NCBI RefSeq assembly: GCF_027580225.2 | Contig: NC_073361.2 | Location: 23,330,001-23,394,000 of the forward strand | Direction of reading: 5' to 3' | Origin: Misgurnus anguillicaudatus | Taxonomy: Eukaryota; Chordata; Actinopteri; Cypriniformes; Cobitidae | DNA length: 64,000 nt | In this document: positions 26,522-40,450 of the stretch, in pieces | Numbering within the stretch: position 1 is the first letter of the stretch | How the letters are laid out: the number at the start of each line of letters is the position of its first letter | Position numbers and translations under genes: made by a program | Notes under the pieces: model-generated | The model's input: the letters and a program-made list of their open reading frames with translations, nothing else | Told to the model about the DNA's origin: nothing | Databases searched by the model: none

Positions 26522-26897
26522 AAGGGCAGTGTGTAAATATTAGCGGCATCCAGTGGTGAGGTTGCGAATTGCAACCAACGGCTCAGTCCACTGCTCGTCC
26601 CCCGTTTTGAAACGCATAAAGAAGCTATGGTACCCGCCACTGGAAAAACATGTAATTGACGGATACATCTTAGTAAAAAAAATGTCCGTTAAGGGCTTCT
26701 ATAGAAACATGGCGGCACAAAATGGCGACTTCCACGTAAGGGGACCCTCTGTGTATGTAGATAAAAAAGTCTCATTCTAAGGTAATAAAAACTTAAGATC
26801 ATTATAAAAAGGTCTTTATACACACCTGATAATATAGTTTTGTACATTATTTTGCATTTCTGTCAAGAGATCCTTCTAAAAATTACACACTGCACCT
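26522..26897. mobile_element. TTAA-type MITE (AAGGGCAGTGTGTAA)
   Basis: TTAA at 26518-26521 and 26898-26901; ends AAGGGCAGTGTGTAA and TTACACACTGCACCT are inverted. Confidence 0.82.
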
Positions 26898-26901
26898 TTA
26901 A

Positions 26902-28430
26902 CTCACATAAAGTTAAGAAAGTAGATAAACCTGCAGTTTTCCTTTTCAAACAGAGATGGCGATAGAGAGGCAAACTACGAATTGTGGCTTTAACATGCCA
27001 ACTCTGGCAGTACACAAAATAAACCCATGGAGGCGAGTCTGTCTCCACATTTCAAAACTTTACCACATGCCAATGGAGACATCTTACAGCATCCCACATA
27101 TGCTCGGGCCTTGCCGCGTGTCATTCGAGTCGCTGTTACGAGTCCATTAGACGCGCACGCCGACGGCTCGCTTCTGACTGAGAGAGGCAGGTGCTCGCAA
27201 ATAGAGAAGGAAGCTTTGTGCCAAAATAAAGAAAGTGAGGGGTGGAAGAGAAGACGGGGATGAATTGAGACAGAAAAAGAGATTCGCAGAGCAGTGAAAA
27301 GACAGTCGTGATGAGCGAGTTCGACTGCATTTGTGATTGACAGGTGGGGGAAGAGTCAGAATTATGTAATCTCATTAGGTCATAAAATTACTTAGAATTA
27401 CGCCCTCCAACTAGAACATATCACATCAAGTATTTATCATGTTCGCCGAAACTTTAGAGGAACACTAAGTACTATTACCGCTAGAATATAAATCATCCAT
27501 CTGTGCTGTGTGAATATTTTGCCTACTACTCTCAGGAAAAAGGTACAAAAGCTGTCACTGGAATGTTAGTACCTAAATTTGTACCTCAAAGGTACATATT
27601 AAGACCTTTTTAAAGAAAACCACTCCAGTGACACCTTTTATACCTTTATTAATTTTTTGGCTCTACTGTATATTTTACTTTTATTACATTTTATTTTTAT
27701 TATGGATCATTAACATGGTGCAGATGAAATGCACTGTATAAGTCAACCTAATTTTAGATTCACACACACACACATGTACAGTAACTTTATCGTACATGAA
27801 TTTACATGCACACGGTAGCCCAAATAAGCTCCCAAAGTTTAGAGAGGGCGAGCTGCACGAAACAGTTCCCATAGCAACAGTCTCTTCCTGCTACCTCTCC
27901 TTCTCTCGCTTTCTCGGCTCATTGTAAATGTATCCTATATGAATTACTAAACTGACAGGCGCAGCCCCCCAAACCTGCCACAAATTTGAACAATTTGGAG
28001 TGTTACTTAAAAAGTACATAATTTCCTTGCTCGTGTAATGGTAGCAGCCTGATATCTCATCATTCTAGGATATTTCAGCTACTTTATACTGTAAACACAC
28101 AGAGATTTTGGGTTTGGTGTTGCAGAGAGAAGCCATTCTCCCTGAGGGGCTTTACTAATTACTGCTGATGAGGCTTCCAAATTGATCCGTCACAAGCTAA
28201 TGCATCCATTATTAATGCATGACAGCGCTCACTTAACACACATGGCCAAACTTTAATTGTGCATGCACACTTTGTGTGTTTATATGGAGTGCATGTAATG
28301 TAATGAAAGAAAGCAAGTAAGAGAATAAACGTCTGCAGGCTTTAACACTGAAGATTCTGTGGGACAAGACAAACATGAGCAAACATCAAGGGTGTGTGTA
28401 TGTGTGTGCTCTGTGTGTGTTTACACTATG
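26902..28430. other. No gene; possible conserved non-coding segment
   Basis: A short foldback with GGTACAAAAG/CTTTTATACC ends lies at about 27538-27650. The part at 28020-28270 has homeodomain-like TAATTA and ATTAATGCAT motifs and no repeat character. Confidence 0.35.
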
Positions 28431-28922
<492 letters not shown>

Positions 28923-29409
28923 AACGAACGAAAGAAAGAACAAAAGAATCTTTATTGGAAGGAAGGAAGGAAGGAAGGAAGGGAAGAAGAGGGAAGAAAG
29001 AAAGAGGAGGAAAATAAGATGAAAGAAAGAAGAAAAGGAAAGAAAGAGAACGAAGGAAGAAAGGAATGAAGAAAAGGAGAAGGGAAAGAGTAGGAAAGAA
29101 AGACGAAACAAACGAATGGATGAAGCAAAGGAAGAAAGAACGAAAGAAAGAACGAAAGAAAGAACGAAAGAAAGAACGAAAGAAGGATGGAACAAATAAA
29201 CAAATGAAGCAAATAAAGATAGATAGATGGAAAGAAAGATAGATAGATGGAAAGAAAGATAGATAGATGGAAAGAAAGAATAGGGAAGAAAGAAAGAGGA
29301 GGAAAAGAAGAGGAAAGAAGGAAGAAAGGTAGAAGGAAAGAAAGAAAAAAGGAAAGAAAGAGAACGAAGGAAGGAAGGAATGAAGAAAGGTAGAAGAGAA
29401 AGAGTTGGA

Positions 29410-29449
<40 letters not shown>

Positions 29450-30023
29450 ACAAAAGAAAGAACGAAAGAAAGAACGAAAGAAGGATGGAACAAATAAACA
29501 AATGAAGCAAATAAAGAAAGATAGATGGAAAGAAAGAAAGAAAGAAAGAAAGAAGGAAAGAAAGAAAGAAAGATTGACTAAAAGGAAGGATGGAAGAAAA
29601 AAATAATTCAGGAAAGAAAGAAAAAAAAAAAGAATTGAAGAAAGAAAGAAAAAAGAAGGATGGAACAAATGAAGCAAATAAAGAAAGATAAATAAATGGA
29701 AAGGAAGAAAGAAAAAAGAAGGAAGGAAAGAAGGAGGAACGAACAAAGGGACAACAAAAAGAAAGAAGGAAAGAAAAAAAGGGAAAAAGAATGAAGGAAC
29801 GAAGAAAGGAGGGAAAGAAAGACGTAACAAATGAACAAATGAAGCAAAAAAAGAAAGAAAGAATGAATGAAGCAAAGAATTACAAAGAAAGAAAGAAAAT
29901 AAAGAAAGAAAGAATTGAAGAAAGAAAGAAAGGAAGGAAAGAAAGAATTCAAGAAAGAAAGAAGGAAGGAAAGAAGGAGGAAGGAACAAACGAAGCGAGG
30001 AAAGAAAGAAAGAAAGAAAGATG

Positions 30024-30344
30024 GACGAAAGGAATGACGGAAGACGGACGGACAGACAGACGAAACAAATGAACAAAAGCAGAAAGTAAAGAAAGAAAGA
30101 AGGACAAGTAGGAAGGAAGAAAGAAAAGACAAGAAAAGGAAGATGTAACTAACAAACTAACGAACAAAGCAAAGAAAGAAAGAATGAAATAAAGAAAGAC
30201 AGAACGAGCGATCAAGCTAAGCAAATAAAGAAAGCGGGGTGGACGGATGAAGAAAGGAAGGAAAAGAAATTTTTGGGAGAAAATGAGAATCTGTCTTTCT
30301 GCCCCCCATTCCCAAAAAGAGGGCAGCCAGTACTGACTCACACT
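30024..30344. repeat. Direct repeat copy B flanking the purine tract core
   Basis: Second copy of the 28603-28922 segment, including the non-purine tail GAATCTGTCTTTCTGCCCCC and CCAGTACTGACTCACACTG. Confidence 0.92.
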
Positions 30345-31731
30345 GCTGCTCTGTTGAACTGAACTACTAATGGATTTATGGATACTCAAATAGAATCTGT
30401 TATAATATTAACACTCCAACCATCTAAATCCATCTGACCTAAACCTGAGAGAGAAATCCAGCCTGCAGTGATGCCAACTGAATCAGATTTCTGTGCCTCA
30501 CAAACACAGGACCTCATCCAGAAAAACAGCATTACAGAGCAGATTAAGACCTTCAATTTTCAGAGGGATGCTTTTGGGAATAAAACCGAAGGTCTATTAT
30601 GGTAAGAAGGGGAAGGAGTCCAGCCTGCGGCGTTACATCACCCATCCTGGGGGACATTTTAATCAGCGTGGACATGGGCTGCACTAGTACAGTTTGGTAG
30701 ACTTACCGCCTGTCAATCAGTCTGTCGCCTGCAGTATACTAGGGAAGTTTGGCAGATTAAAGTCAAGGTCAATGCTGACAGAACATATGTACAGAGGAAG
30801 TACACATGAGAGGAAAAGATTTTAGAGAAATTATTCAATGCTGGGATTTTGACTCTCAGTGTCCGTTTCATCCATGTGTGATCACCAAAGAAAGTGATAT
30901 TTAATTTTAAAAGAATTTAAATTATTTAAATAATCTCATATTTACAACCCATTAGAGTGCACTCATAGACACTATATTGGTTAGTCCAATGGTTTTATTT
31001 GTCCATATTTTACCAAACCATGGGTTTAAACCAAAAAGCTATTTGAAGCCAATAGGTGCTAAACGCTGATTGGCTGTTTAATCTGTAAATTCCTAAAAGT
31101 GTGTTTACAGTAAGTTAAGTGCAGCGTTGAGCATCGGAAAATGTTTCTGGGTTTTATCCCCAAGGAACACATAGCCTACTGATAAAATCCATAACTTGTA
31201 TTAACTGTGAGTCGGTGTGGATGAAAGTGTTTGCAAAATGCATAAATGTAAATCTCATCTGATTTCTCTGTTGAAAAATTCACCAAGCATGAATTCGGTT
31301 GATTGGACTGGGAGGGTGAGCTTGGCTTTCATTAGTAAATCCCTCTGCAGAGCTGTTTGCTAGTCTGCCTTGAGAGCTTATTAGGTGGTTTTACTCCTGA
31401 ACCGATTAGATTTCCTTTGCCGAACGAGACCGAAAACATACAGACTGTACAAAATCCATCAGCAGATGTGCTGCAATATACAACAACAAAAATCATTAGT
31501 ATTATCTGTGCATGTATGCATGTGTGCGTCTGCCTGTCTTTAAGAGTTTTTAAAAGTGCACATTGTGCAGATCTGCCTGGATGGGTTTATAAAAACTGCT
31601 TTTTATGTTATTATTTAGTATTTCTGTGCTTCGGGTTTAAAAAAAAAAATCACCACCAAACATATGGATCTAACAGCAGATTAACAGATAAATAGAATAT
31701 AACATTTCTTATCCAGTCCAATATTCTACTT
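30345..31731. other. No gene recognised; one SINE-like fragment
   Basis: Unique-looking sequence. A worn tRNA-derived SINE piece lies at about 31124-31255 (CTGGGTTTTATCCCCAAGGA ... TCGGTGTGGATGAAAGTGTT). Short ORFs only. Confidence 0.4.
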
Positions 31732-31735
31732 TTAA

Positions 31736-33162
31736 AGGATTAGTCAATTTTCTTAAAAAATCCAGATAATTTACTCACCACCATGCCATCCAAAATGTTG
31801 ACGTCCCTCCTTCAGTCGAGAAGAAATTATGTTTCTCGAGGAAAACACCCCAGGACTTTTCTCATTTTAATGGACTTTAATGGACCCCAACACTTAACAG
31901 TTTTAAAGCAGCTAAAAATTACAGTTTCAAAAGACTCTAAATGATCCCAAACAAGGCATAAGGGTCTTATCTAGCAAAACGATTGTCATTTTTGGCAAGA
32001 AAAATAAAAAAGATGCACTTTTAAACCACAACTTCTCGTCTTCCTCCAGCTGTTTTGACGCGCCAGCACAACCTCACGTAATTGCATAATGACGTTGAAA
32101 GGTCACGTGTTACATATATGAAACGCACATTTGCGGACCATTTTAAACAATAAACTGACACAAAGACATTAATTAGTATCTTTCGCCATACAACAGCGTC
32201 TGAACGCTCCTCTTTCTCCACACTTGTAAACACTGGGGCGTAGTTTCGCAAACGTCATCCGTGACCTCTTGACGTGATGACGTATACGCACAACCGGCGC
32301 AACGTCATAGAATGTCTCTGAACAGGTTCACGCCCACTTTTGGGGGAAATCGCACTAGACGTTCCATTGGCTTCCATTCAAAATAGCGGAACAAAGCAAC
32401 CTTCGTACACAGCCGGCAGGCGTAAATAACTTTTGAAATCACTCAGATTGGAAATGTTGAGTGGTTGTCTGTCCACCCTGCCGGCCATGGAGCGCGAGGG
32501 ATAGGTTGACATATTTAATTTGGTCAATATAAAAACATGTCTCTTTCATTCTCCCAGCATCAAATTTGTGTAAGCTTTATATTGACCAAATTGGATGTGT
32601 TGGTGTACCTTTCGCGCTCTGTGGCGGGCAGGATGGACGGATGGGTACTCGGCATGTTTGATCTGAGTGATTTCATAAGTTGTTTGCGCCTGCCGGCTGT
32701 GTGGAAACGTTGCTTTGTTCCGCTGTTTTGAATGGAAGCCAATGGACGCGCTGCTTTTTTATCCCCCGAAAAGGGGCGGTGACGAAATTTACAGTCAAGT
32801 TCCCGGATGTGCCGGTTGTCCGTATTGCGTGGTCGCGCTGATGCGTCACATGACCAGAGGAAGACGAGAAGTTGTGGTTTGAAAGTGCATATTTCTTATT
32901 TTTCTTGCCAAAAATGACAATCGTTTCGCTAGATAAGACCCTTGTGCCTCATTTGGGATCATTAAGAGTCCTTTGAAACTGCAATTTTAAACTGCATTAA
33001 AAAATGGGGTCCATTAAAGTCCATTAAAATGAGAAAAATCCTGGAATGTTTTCCTCAAAAAACTTAATTTCTTTTCGACTGAACAAAGAAAGACATGAAC
33101 ATTTTGGATGACATTGTGGTGAGTAAATTATCTGGATTTTTTTAAGAAAATGGACTAATCCT
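31736..33162. mobile_element. 1.43-kb TTAA foldback MITE with a nested palindromic insertion
   Basis: TTAA at 31732-31735 and 33163-33166; ends AGGATTAGTCAATTTTC and GACTAATCCT. It is the same family as 13744-14630 but longer, because a second palindrome occupies about 32329-32785. Confidence 0.9.
32329..32785. mobile_element. Nested foldback element
   Basis: The arms pair through CATTGGCTTCCATTCAAAA, GGAACAAAGCAAC and TTTGGTCAATATAAA and their complements. The element is absent from the related copy at 13744-14630. Confidence 0.8.
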
Positions 33163-33489
33163 TTAATTTAAAATAAAAAAATATTAAATATTAAAACAAA
33201 TAAAAAAATCTATATTTAGATATCTTAATTTTAAAATATACATGAAAGTCCTCTTACATGGGAATTAATTAGGGTCTTTTGTCATGGAATGATCTCATCA
33301 CTTGATGACATCATTCTGTCATCTGTTCCACTGAACTGGCAACAAAGTGACATCTACGGCTTACAGAAATGTGCAATTGCTTTTAGTAATATTTTGCATA
33401 TTACCACCTTAGGTGTCTGTGATGCTGAAGCTTATTAATAAATTATAGATATCAGCAATATTATAATAATATAATAAAAAATGATTAGG

Positions 33490-33935
33490 CTATAATATGC
33501 TTTGTGCCCAGCTGCACTGCTTCCTGAACTTCGGCCGGCTCCTTGTTTCCTGTCTGCTATTATTGGACAGGCTGATTAATCCAGGTGTGCCTGATTATTG
33601 TTGTTGTGACTACTGAGGTCAGGCACACCTGGATTAAAGGCGGAGTCCACGATGTTTGAAAAACGCGTTGGAAAAGGAGACGGGCCGACTACCAAAACAC
33701 GCTTATAGCCAATCAAATCAAATGCCGGTTTGCGTATGTGTGGGGCGGGTCTATCAACAGAAGGTCCAGATTCTATTGGGGTAGGGGCGTGTTTGTTTAG
33801 GTGATTTCAAATATCAACATTGGCTTTCAAACATCATGGACTCCGCCTTTAATCAGTTTATCCAATAATGGCAGACAGGAAACTAGGAGCTGGCTGAAGT
33901 TCAGGAAGAAGTGCAGCTGGGCATAAAGCCTATTG
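33490..33935. mobile_element. Foldback MITE (GCCCAGCTGCACT family) containing a nested TTAA MITE
   Basis: Left CCCAGCTGCACTGCTTCCTG and right AGGAAGAAGTGCAGCTGGGC are inverted. An uninterrupted relative is at 53540-53764. Confidence 0.88.
33638..33848. mobile_element. Nested TTAA MITE (AGGCGGAGTCCA)
   Basis: TTAA at 33634-33637 and 33849-33852; ends AGGCGGAGTCCACGATGTTT and its near-complement. It interrupts the surrounding foldback exactly where the 53540-53764 copy is continuous. Confidence 0.92.
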
Positions 33936-35218
33936 ACACCATTCATTTTCTATCTGTCTGTCTGTCTGTTTGCTTCTCAGCCCTGTCTCTCATTCAGGCT
34001 CTTCATCGTTTTGCATTCCTCTCACGCAGTAACTGCATCCTCAATGGAAACCTCCAATTGGCTGGGCAGCGTGTGCGCATGCAAGCTAAGGCTCCCGTCT
34101 ATCTCCTTAGTCATCCGTGACCTGAATGCAATGGGAGTCTTTAGGGGGAGACTATGGAGCCCCTCTGCCTTCCATTCAACTCTGAATCTCATTCATAAGA
34201 AGCAGCACCGCTGACAGAAGCAGCAAGGAAAGGGGAGGGCGGAATCGCCCCTGCTCTCTGCCGCAAAACCCACCAAAACATCAATGAGAGCGCGGAGGGC
34301 GTACAAAACAGGGTGGGAAACAGGTATGCACCTGCATACTAAACAGGGGATGAAAGAGATGATAGATAATAAAGTCTCTCTCATCCTAAAGAGAAATAAG
34401 AAAGCATATGGATGTTTTAGCTCACATTGAGGCTGCTTTGGACACACTAATACGCAGAATGTGGTGAATAACTAATTCGTGCTTTCATGCTTCATGGATA
34501 TTTTAGAAGGGTGAACCTTCTCTGCTTTCTCCCTCCATTGTCTCTCTCACTTTCCACCAGCTGCAGGATTTGTGTATGAGTAGGAAACTCAAGGGTAGGC
34601 TTGTAGGGACTAGTATATTGTAATTTACTACAGTAATATGCACCACTCCAGATTTCCAGATGATGTTAATAAACATTAGATGCGTGTGCACAAGTAGGCC
34701 TATTGGGAATGTAGGGCAATGCATTAAACACGCATGTGTGGAGAAGGTTAAAACACGTGTCTCTTTCACTAGCCGCATGTATTGTCACGGAGCTCAAACC
34801 ACATTAGATGCGAGTCAATGCAGTATGACAGCTGCTAAACAATCACTGGGTAGAAACTCTGAATGCAATTAGGAGCTAAGAAACAGTTTAATGGACTGTC
34901 AGAGATTCTGCAGTTGTTGTGAGGCTGATCCATTAGAGGAGGGAGGGTTCCCGTCATTCCCTAACATAGATTTCAAAGCCCCACAGGTGATGCTGTACAT
35001 ACATAAACCATTGCGCAGTTCATCCTCGAGATCTAGCTCAACACTGCCACCTGCTGACTAATGAGGAGGGAATTGCAGCAAATGCTCTCACCTTAACATT
35101 TTATTTAATTTCTGCCTAATCAAAGCATCGTTTAATATGTATTTTTTTTTAATGCTAGCTGTGTGACAGTGCGGTATTGTTTTGGAAATTAGTACCTAAA
35201 TGATACTAAATGTGTGTT
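33936..35218. other. No gene recognised
   Basis: Mostly unique sequence with CA- and CTGT-rich patches; frames below 95 codons without domains. Confidence 0.4.
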
Positions 35219-36300
35219 TCAGCAGTAACAACATAAACAAACGGCTTTCGTGGAACGCACATGGTTAACTTCCGGTAAACTCCGCTTAGAATCAATAACA
35301 ACAAGGTCCTTTTAGAGTTTATTTCTGATAACAAGCTAAATAAATAACAACTAGATTAGCCTACCTTAGTTCAAATACCACACTAAGGCTACATTTACAC
35401 ATAGCCGGTTATTTTGACAAACAAATACTTTCCCGCCTCCGTTTTCAATAATAACATCGTGCACACAACATCGTTTTCAAAAAAACTTTCCATTTACATC
35501 AACCCGCATAAATACGCCGTCAAGCGGCATAATAACTATGCCAAACCTGTGGGAGGCAGTGTAGGAAGGGGAATACAGCCATGCAAGCCAATCAAAATCG
35601 TCAGAATCGACACCAACGAAGAACACGAGCGACTTCCTGTTCCTTTCATAACAGCAAACATGGGCTGAATCCCAAACCGCCTACTTCCATACTATATAGT
35701 ATGCAAAGTAGCGCTTTTTACATACTATATAGTATGGAAGTAGGCGGTTTGGGATTCAGCCAACATAAACCTGATTGATCAGTAGCCAAACAAACTGTAA
35801 GGGCGCTCTCATGACATTAAACATTTTCTGGCGCTAAATGTGACGTTTAAGAACCTAAAACCCCGTTTCTCCCAGTTGACACGGCAACACATAACCGGGG
35901 TAATCAGAAATATCCACTTTGCCCGGAGGTTTTAGAAATAATAATTTTCTGTAATAAAAACGCGGTTTTCGTGTAAATGACAGGCCAAACCGCAGGGAAA
36001 TATATGCGTCTTTCCTTCGTGTAAACGGGGTATAAGCTAACGTCACTGTGTAAAATGTGTACTGTATGTATACAACCTATACAGATCGGCTGCCAAACAT
36101 CCCATCAAATAGCGGTAATCCATATTCGCCGTCTTTCCTCGTCTTTAGGAAATCAAAACATTTGTTATCTTCGACATGTATTTGTTCCAAAGTTCAGTTT
36201 AGCAAGTCAGACCATTAAACGACAGATACCGGAAGTTGATCCGCTCAGACGCAATCTCGTCACTGCACGTGCGTCCGCTATAATTTTTTTGCCTTAACTA
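35219..36300. repeat. Dispersed repeat (CAGCAGTAACAACATAAACA family) split by a MITE
   Basis: The flanks match 49857-50130 in order. About 35,385-36,035 is inserted sequence with ends related to CTACATTTACAC/GTGTAAACGGGG. Confidence 0.75.
35663..35761. mobile_element. 99-bp near-perfect palindrome MITE
   Basis: GGCTGAATCCCAAACCGCCT... and its complement form arms of about 41 bp around a loop of about 17 bp, nested within the preceding insertion. Confidence 0.9.
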
Positions 36301-36489
36301 CCATGAATATGATAATTGATAAAGTGATATAAAATTGTTATCGATGTCTGTATGGTGAACACATTTTATATTACGCTTGCAATACTAAGTGATATCCAAT
36401 AACTTTGTCATTTACTCACCCTCATGTCGTTTGAACCCCCAATGTCTTTATTTGTTCTTCAAAACCTCACGCTAAAAAATTTTAAGAAA

Positions 36490-36720
36490 ACATGCTAAAG
36501 GTAGTGATGGTCGTTTTCGAAGCACTGCTTCATGAGGCTTCGAAACATTTACGAATCTTTTGTTTCGAATCAGTGGTTCGGAGCTTGTTTCAGACTGGCC
36601 CAAGTCACGTGATTTTAGCAAACGAGGCTTCATTACGTCGTAACTGTTTCGAAACGTTTCGAAAATCCGATGGTTCACCACTAGGGGGAGTTGATCACAT
36701 GACCAGTGTCTAATATGTTT
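36490..36720. mobile_element. Probable hAT-like MITE with TTCGAAnC motifs
   Basis: Repeated TTCGAA(A/G)C, CGAAACATTT and GGTTC motifs in inverted arrangement, beginning near TAGTGATGGTCG. Ends not precisely resolved. Confidence 0.4.
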
Positions 36721-37079
36721 AGGTGAACTCGTGTCAGTTTTTTTTATTAAAGTTCATAAAACATTTATCCTTCTGACTAATAACACTGCCATTTTTTCTA
36801 CTTTTTGTTTATAGACAGATTTAATGACAAAAATTTGCATAATTAATAGGGTAGTTAGTTTTCTTTCTTTCTTTTTTATTTCGAACAACAAATATATATA
36901 TATGTAAATTAAAAATAACAAAATGAAATAAAATATGAACAGTGTTTAATGTTTTAATGATTTGTTTGCCCTAAATAAAACTAAAAACAAATAATAGACT
37001 TTTAACTATGTCTTAATTAAGTTAAATAATTTTTAAAACATATTTTAATACAAATCTTGCTATTATTTTGTTAAAAAAT

Positions 37080-37345
37080 TTTTAAAATGTTCGGACATAT
37101 CTGCTTTTACCTGGCCATGATATCGGGTGCGTCTTCCGGAAGTTGTATTTGTCGACCGCATACGTCATAGATGATTATTATTACAGAAAAGCAACAGTTA
37201 CATTTTAAGGTAACAATTAAACTACGATTGTATGTCTTGTTTTGAACTGAATGGCATATGCGGTCAACAAATACGACTTCGGAAGACGCACCGAAATCGT
37301 GGCCAGGACGCGTCCGGGAAGAATGGCACGTATGGTCACCCTATT
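37080..37345. mobile_element. Foldback MITE ending AGGGTGACCATACGT
   Basis: GGTGCGTCTTCCGGAAGTTG at 37127 pairs with CAAATACGACTTCGGAAGACGCACC at 37267. The right end reads CGTATGGTCACCCT; the left end is decayed. Confidence 0.65.
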
Positions 37346-37905
37346 TTATTTAATGACTTGTTTGGGTTTTCCTGGTTTACTATGGGAGTGGATGGTAGCC
37401 AGCTTTTCAGGTTCAAAAGGACCCAAAAAATGTATAAAAATATAAAAGTCAAACACTTTTGGGTCCTTTCATTGAAAGCAGATGCCTTCCCATCCACTCC
37501 CTTAAGCAGTAAACCCAAAACAACACTTTATAACAAAAACGCGTTTTGGTGAGGGTAGCCTAAATATTAAAGTTTTTGAGTGAACTATCCCCGTGTTGTC
37601 TTTAACAGGCCAAATGGGCCAGAAACAGATTTAATTCACACTGAAAAATGAGATCAGAACATCGACTTACATAATAATAACATAATCTTCAAATTGTACA
37701 TATTTTTATGCTTTGAAGTGTGAAACTATTTTGTGCACAATAAATCTGTATTATACTGACACCTTCTGGTTATATGTTTGAATTGCATCTTATAATGCTT
37801 GTTTTCATCTTTTCATTTTTCAATCTCAGAATGTTTCTAATACAAAGCAATCTGATGAAATCTTGCAATTAATAAAAGTAGTCCTTATAGAAGTTAAATA
37901 CATCT
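37346..37905. other. Palindrome remnant, then no gene
   Basis: 37370-37515 is a foldback (CTATGGGAGTGGATGG / CCATCCACTCCC). The rest is AT-rich unassigned sequence. Confidence 0.5.
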
Positions 37906-39289
37906 TTTATTCAACATGTACCAGCTTGAATGAGATACTGTAAGATCCGTCCCGAGGACAGATTTAATATGGCTTCTTTTACAGTGCTTTTTGGAGCTTG
38001 ACAACTCATCTGATCACATCAGTTATACTATAGATAGTGGTATAAAGACAATGTCAACATTCAAATAAATATTTACCTAAATGGTTCACAGAATTTCCCA
38101 TTCTATTCAAGTCATATTCTCTCAGAAACAATTGCAATGTGTACACATCTGCCATTTGTTTAATGTTCCCTGTAAAGGACAGGCACGATTACATTCAATA
38201 TAAAAAGACAAGGTTTTGGCTATACATTAGATGCCAAAAGTAAACCTCATCTTTATACACACCTGGACAAAAGAATCATCTAGATTACTATGATTATGCA
38301 GGTCTGAACAAACCACCTTCACTTTTTGACTCCAATGATTTCAAATAACAATCCAATACTACCTTAGGGAAAATACATAGCACATGCTGCTTCTCTCACC
38401 CCATCACGCTGTTTGTCTTAGTGATATAAAAGTACATTTTTCCAAACCAGATCCAATTTTTATAATAATTTTATATTTTTAATGCCCTACTGTACCCCTT
38501 TATTGTAACGCAAACCTGTTGATATTATTGTAGTTGATACTGTTGATACTGTTAAAGTAAACATTGACAGATCCATGCGCCTTTCAAATACTGAGGACCA
38601 TTTCACAAATCACTGTTTTTGTTAAAAATTCCCCCCTTACATAACAGTTATTAAACCTTTAAGCACATAAATGTCATTAACAATGATGAAAACATCTAGT
38701 TTGTTTACATACTTAAGCCTTTCTTAAAACAACTTCCTTCTTGGTCTTCCTCTGAAAGCAAATTTTCAGACTGAATTTCTCAGAAGTCTTTTTCCTGTTA
38801 GCAAATCAGATTAAGTCATAACCTGAATTAATATGTGTGATTAATCAAAGTTATATGTCCAATTGATGGATCTACTAATCTGTTTTGTGACAGTTTACAG
38901 TTTTTCCTCTGGCTCTTTTGATGGGCCATCTCCAGCAGGTTGGCATTTCTCTGCAGGTGCACCTGTCGTTCAACATCTTTTCATGTTTGCAGGTGAAAAA
39001 ACTTCTTTGTTTGTCTCCCGTTGCGTCTTCTTTCTCGTTTCTGTTAGCTGACGGTTATTATTCAAAGCAGTGATATACAAATCAACATCTCTGTAGAAAA
39101 CATCAAGGAAAAGAATTTTCCAGTACTTGATGCTTGCAACCTGTGTAATCATTACATAACCACAAGCAAGTCATGACATGGAAAGTAAATTGGCATTAAA
39201 AAGCATACTGTATATATTTTTTTAGGAAAATATGAGCCGTGTTGCTGGCACGAGGGTTTTATGTGATATGCGGTTGCTTCACATTAAAT

Positions 39290-39420
39290 AATTTGGCAGG
39301 TGCTTTCTTCCAAAGCAACTTAAAGCATTCCAAGTGTATGGTTTTTTAGTAATATGATCTCTAGGATCAAACCCACAACCATTGCACTGCTAACACAAAG
39401 CTCTACCATTTTAGCTACAC
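39290..39420 (-). repeat. tRNA-derived SINE
   Basis: Read on the minus strand: GTGTAGCTAAAATGGTAGAG (A-box part), GGTTGTGGGTTTGATCC (B-box part) and a tail like AGTTGCTTTGGAAGAAAGC, the arrangement of fish tRNA-type SINEs. Confidence 0.75.
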
Positions 39421-39429
39421 ACTGTCAGA

Positions 39430-40450
39430 AAAAATGGTCAATAAATGGTCAGTCACTGGGGCAAAAGGTCCTAATATGTTCAAATTCAAGGACCTTTCAA
39501 GGACTTTCCAGGTGCAAATCCCTCTCAAATTCAAGGACAAAATGTGGGGACACATTTCAAGTGAGAGCAAGGTTACATCGTGTTACGTTTTAAGATATAT
39601 TGTTACTGTTCCCTTTTGAGGGAACTCGTACTGCGTCACTGCGGTGACACTTTGGGGACGCCTCCAAGGGTAAGTGCATCTGAATGTGTATATCAAATTC
39701 AACCAATGGTGTGACTTAACGACAAAGACAGGGTGATGCCGGAGCCAGGAAGTATATCGCTATCTGAAATATTGCCAAAGATGGCGTTACAGGGACGCTT
39801 GAAGTATGACAAGGGAGACGCAGCGTCTCGTTCCCTTCTCAGGGAACAAGAGTTACATACATCAGTGGTTCTCAAACTGGGGTCCGGGGCCCCCAGGGGG
39901 GCTGTGAGATGTGCCAGGGGGCCCCAATTTTATGACATTTTTATAAAATACATTAATTTATCATGAATTCTGTGAAATTAAAGTTAAAAAAATAAGGCAG
40001 CACTACTTTGTATAATTTAATGTTTTGTTTTATTAAAATGTGAAGTTTTAGAACTGTTTTTTGTCATAAATGTTATTTGGGGGGGCCACGAAAGGAACGC
40101 ACCATACACAAAGGGGGCCGCACGCTGAAAAAGTTTGAGAACCACTGACATACATAACCCGAGACGTTTTCATGTGTCAAACATAACTATGCAAAAAAGC
40201 ATTTTGGTATGAATCAACATTCGCACACAGAAGATATAAGCATCTAAAGCGAACAGTTTAGAACGTGTGCTTAAAAAGTCTAGAATTTTATGGAATAATA
40301 TGGATTTTTTCCAATTGATGATCAAATATTTCCATAAAATAGATTCAAACACTTTCAATGACCTGTATCTATGTATGTATATTTTCAAAAACTTCCCAGG
40401 GCCTTGAATTTCTTCCCCCAAATTCACAAACTTTCAAGGACGCGTGGGAA
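39430..40450. mobile_element. TTCAAGGAC... transposon with internal GTTCCC palindromic module
   Basis: AAATTCAAGGACCTTTCAAG on the left and TTTCAAGGACGCGTGGGAAC on the right match the element at 43399-44101 throughout, except for a hAT insertion (39863-40147). Confidence 0.8.
39863..40147. mobile_element. hAT MITE (CAGTGGTTCTCAAACT), perfect 8-bp target duplication
   Basis: Ends CAGTGGTTCTCAAACT and AGTTTGAGAACCACTG, flanked by ACATACAT at 39855-39862 and 40148-40155. The related 43399-44101 copy lacks it. A partial relative begins at 63654. Confidence 0.95.
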
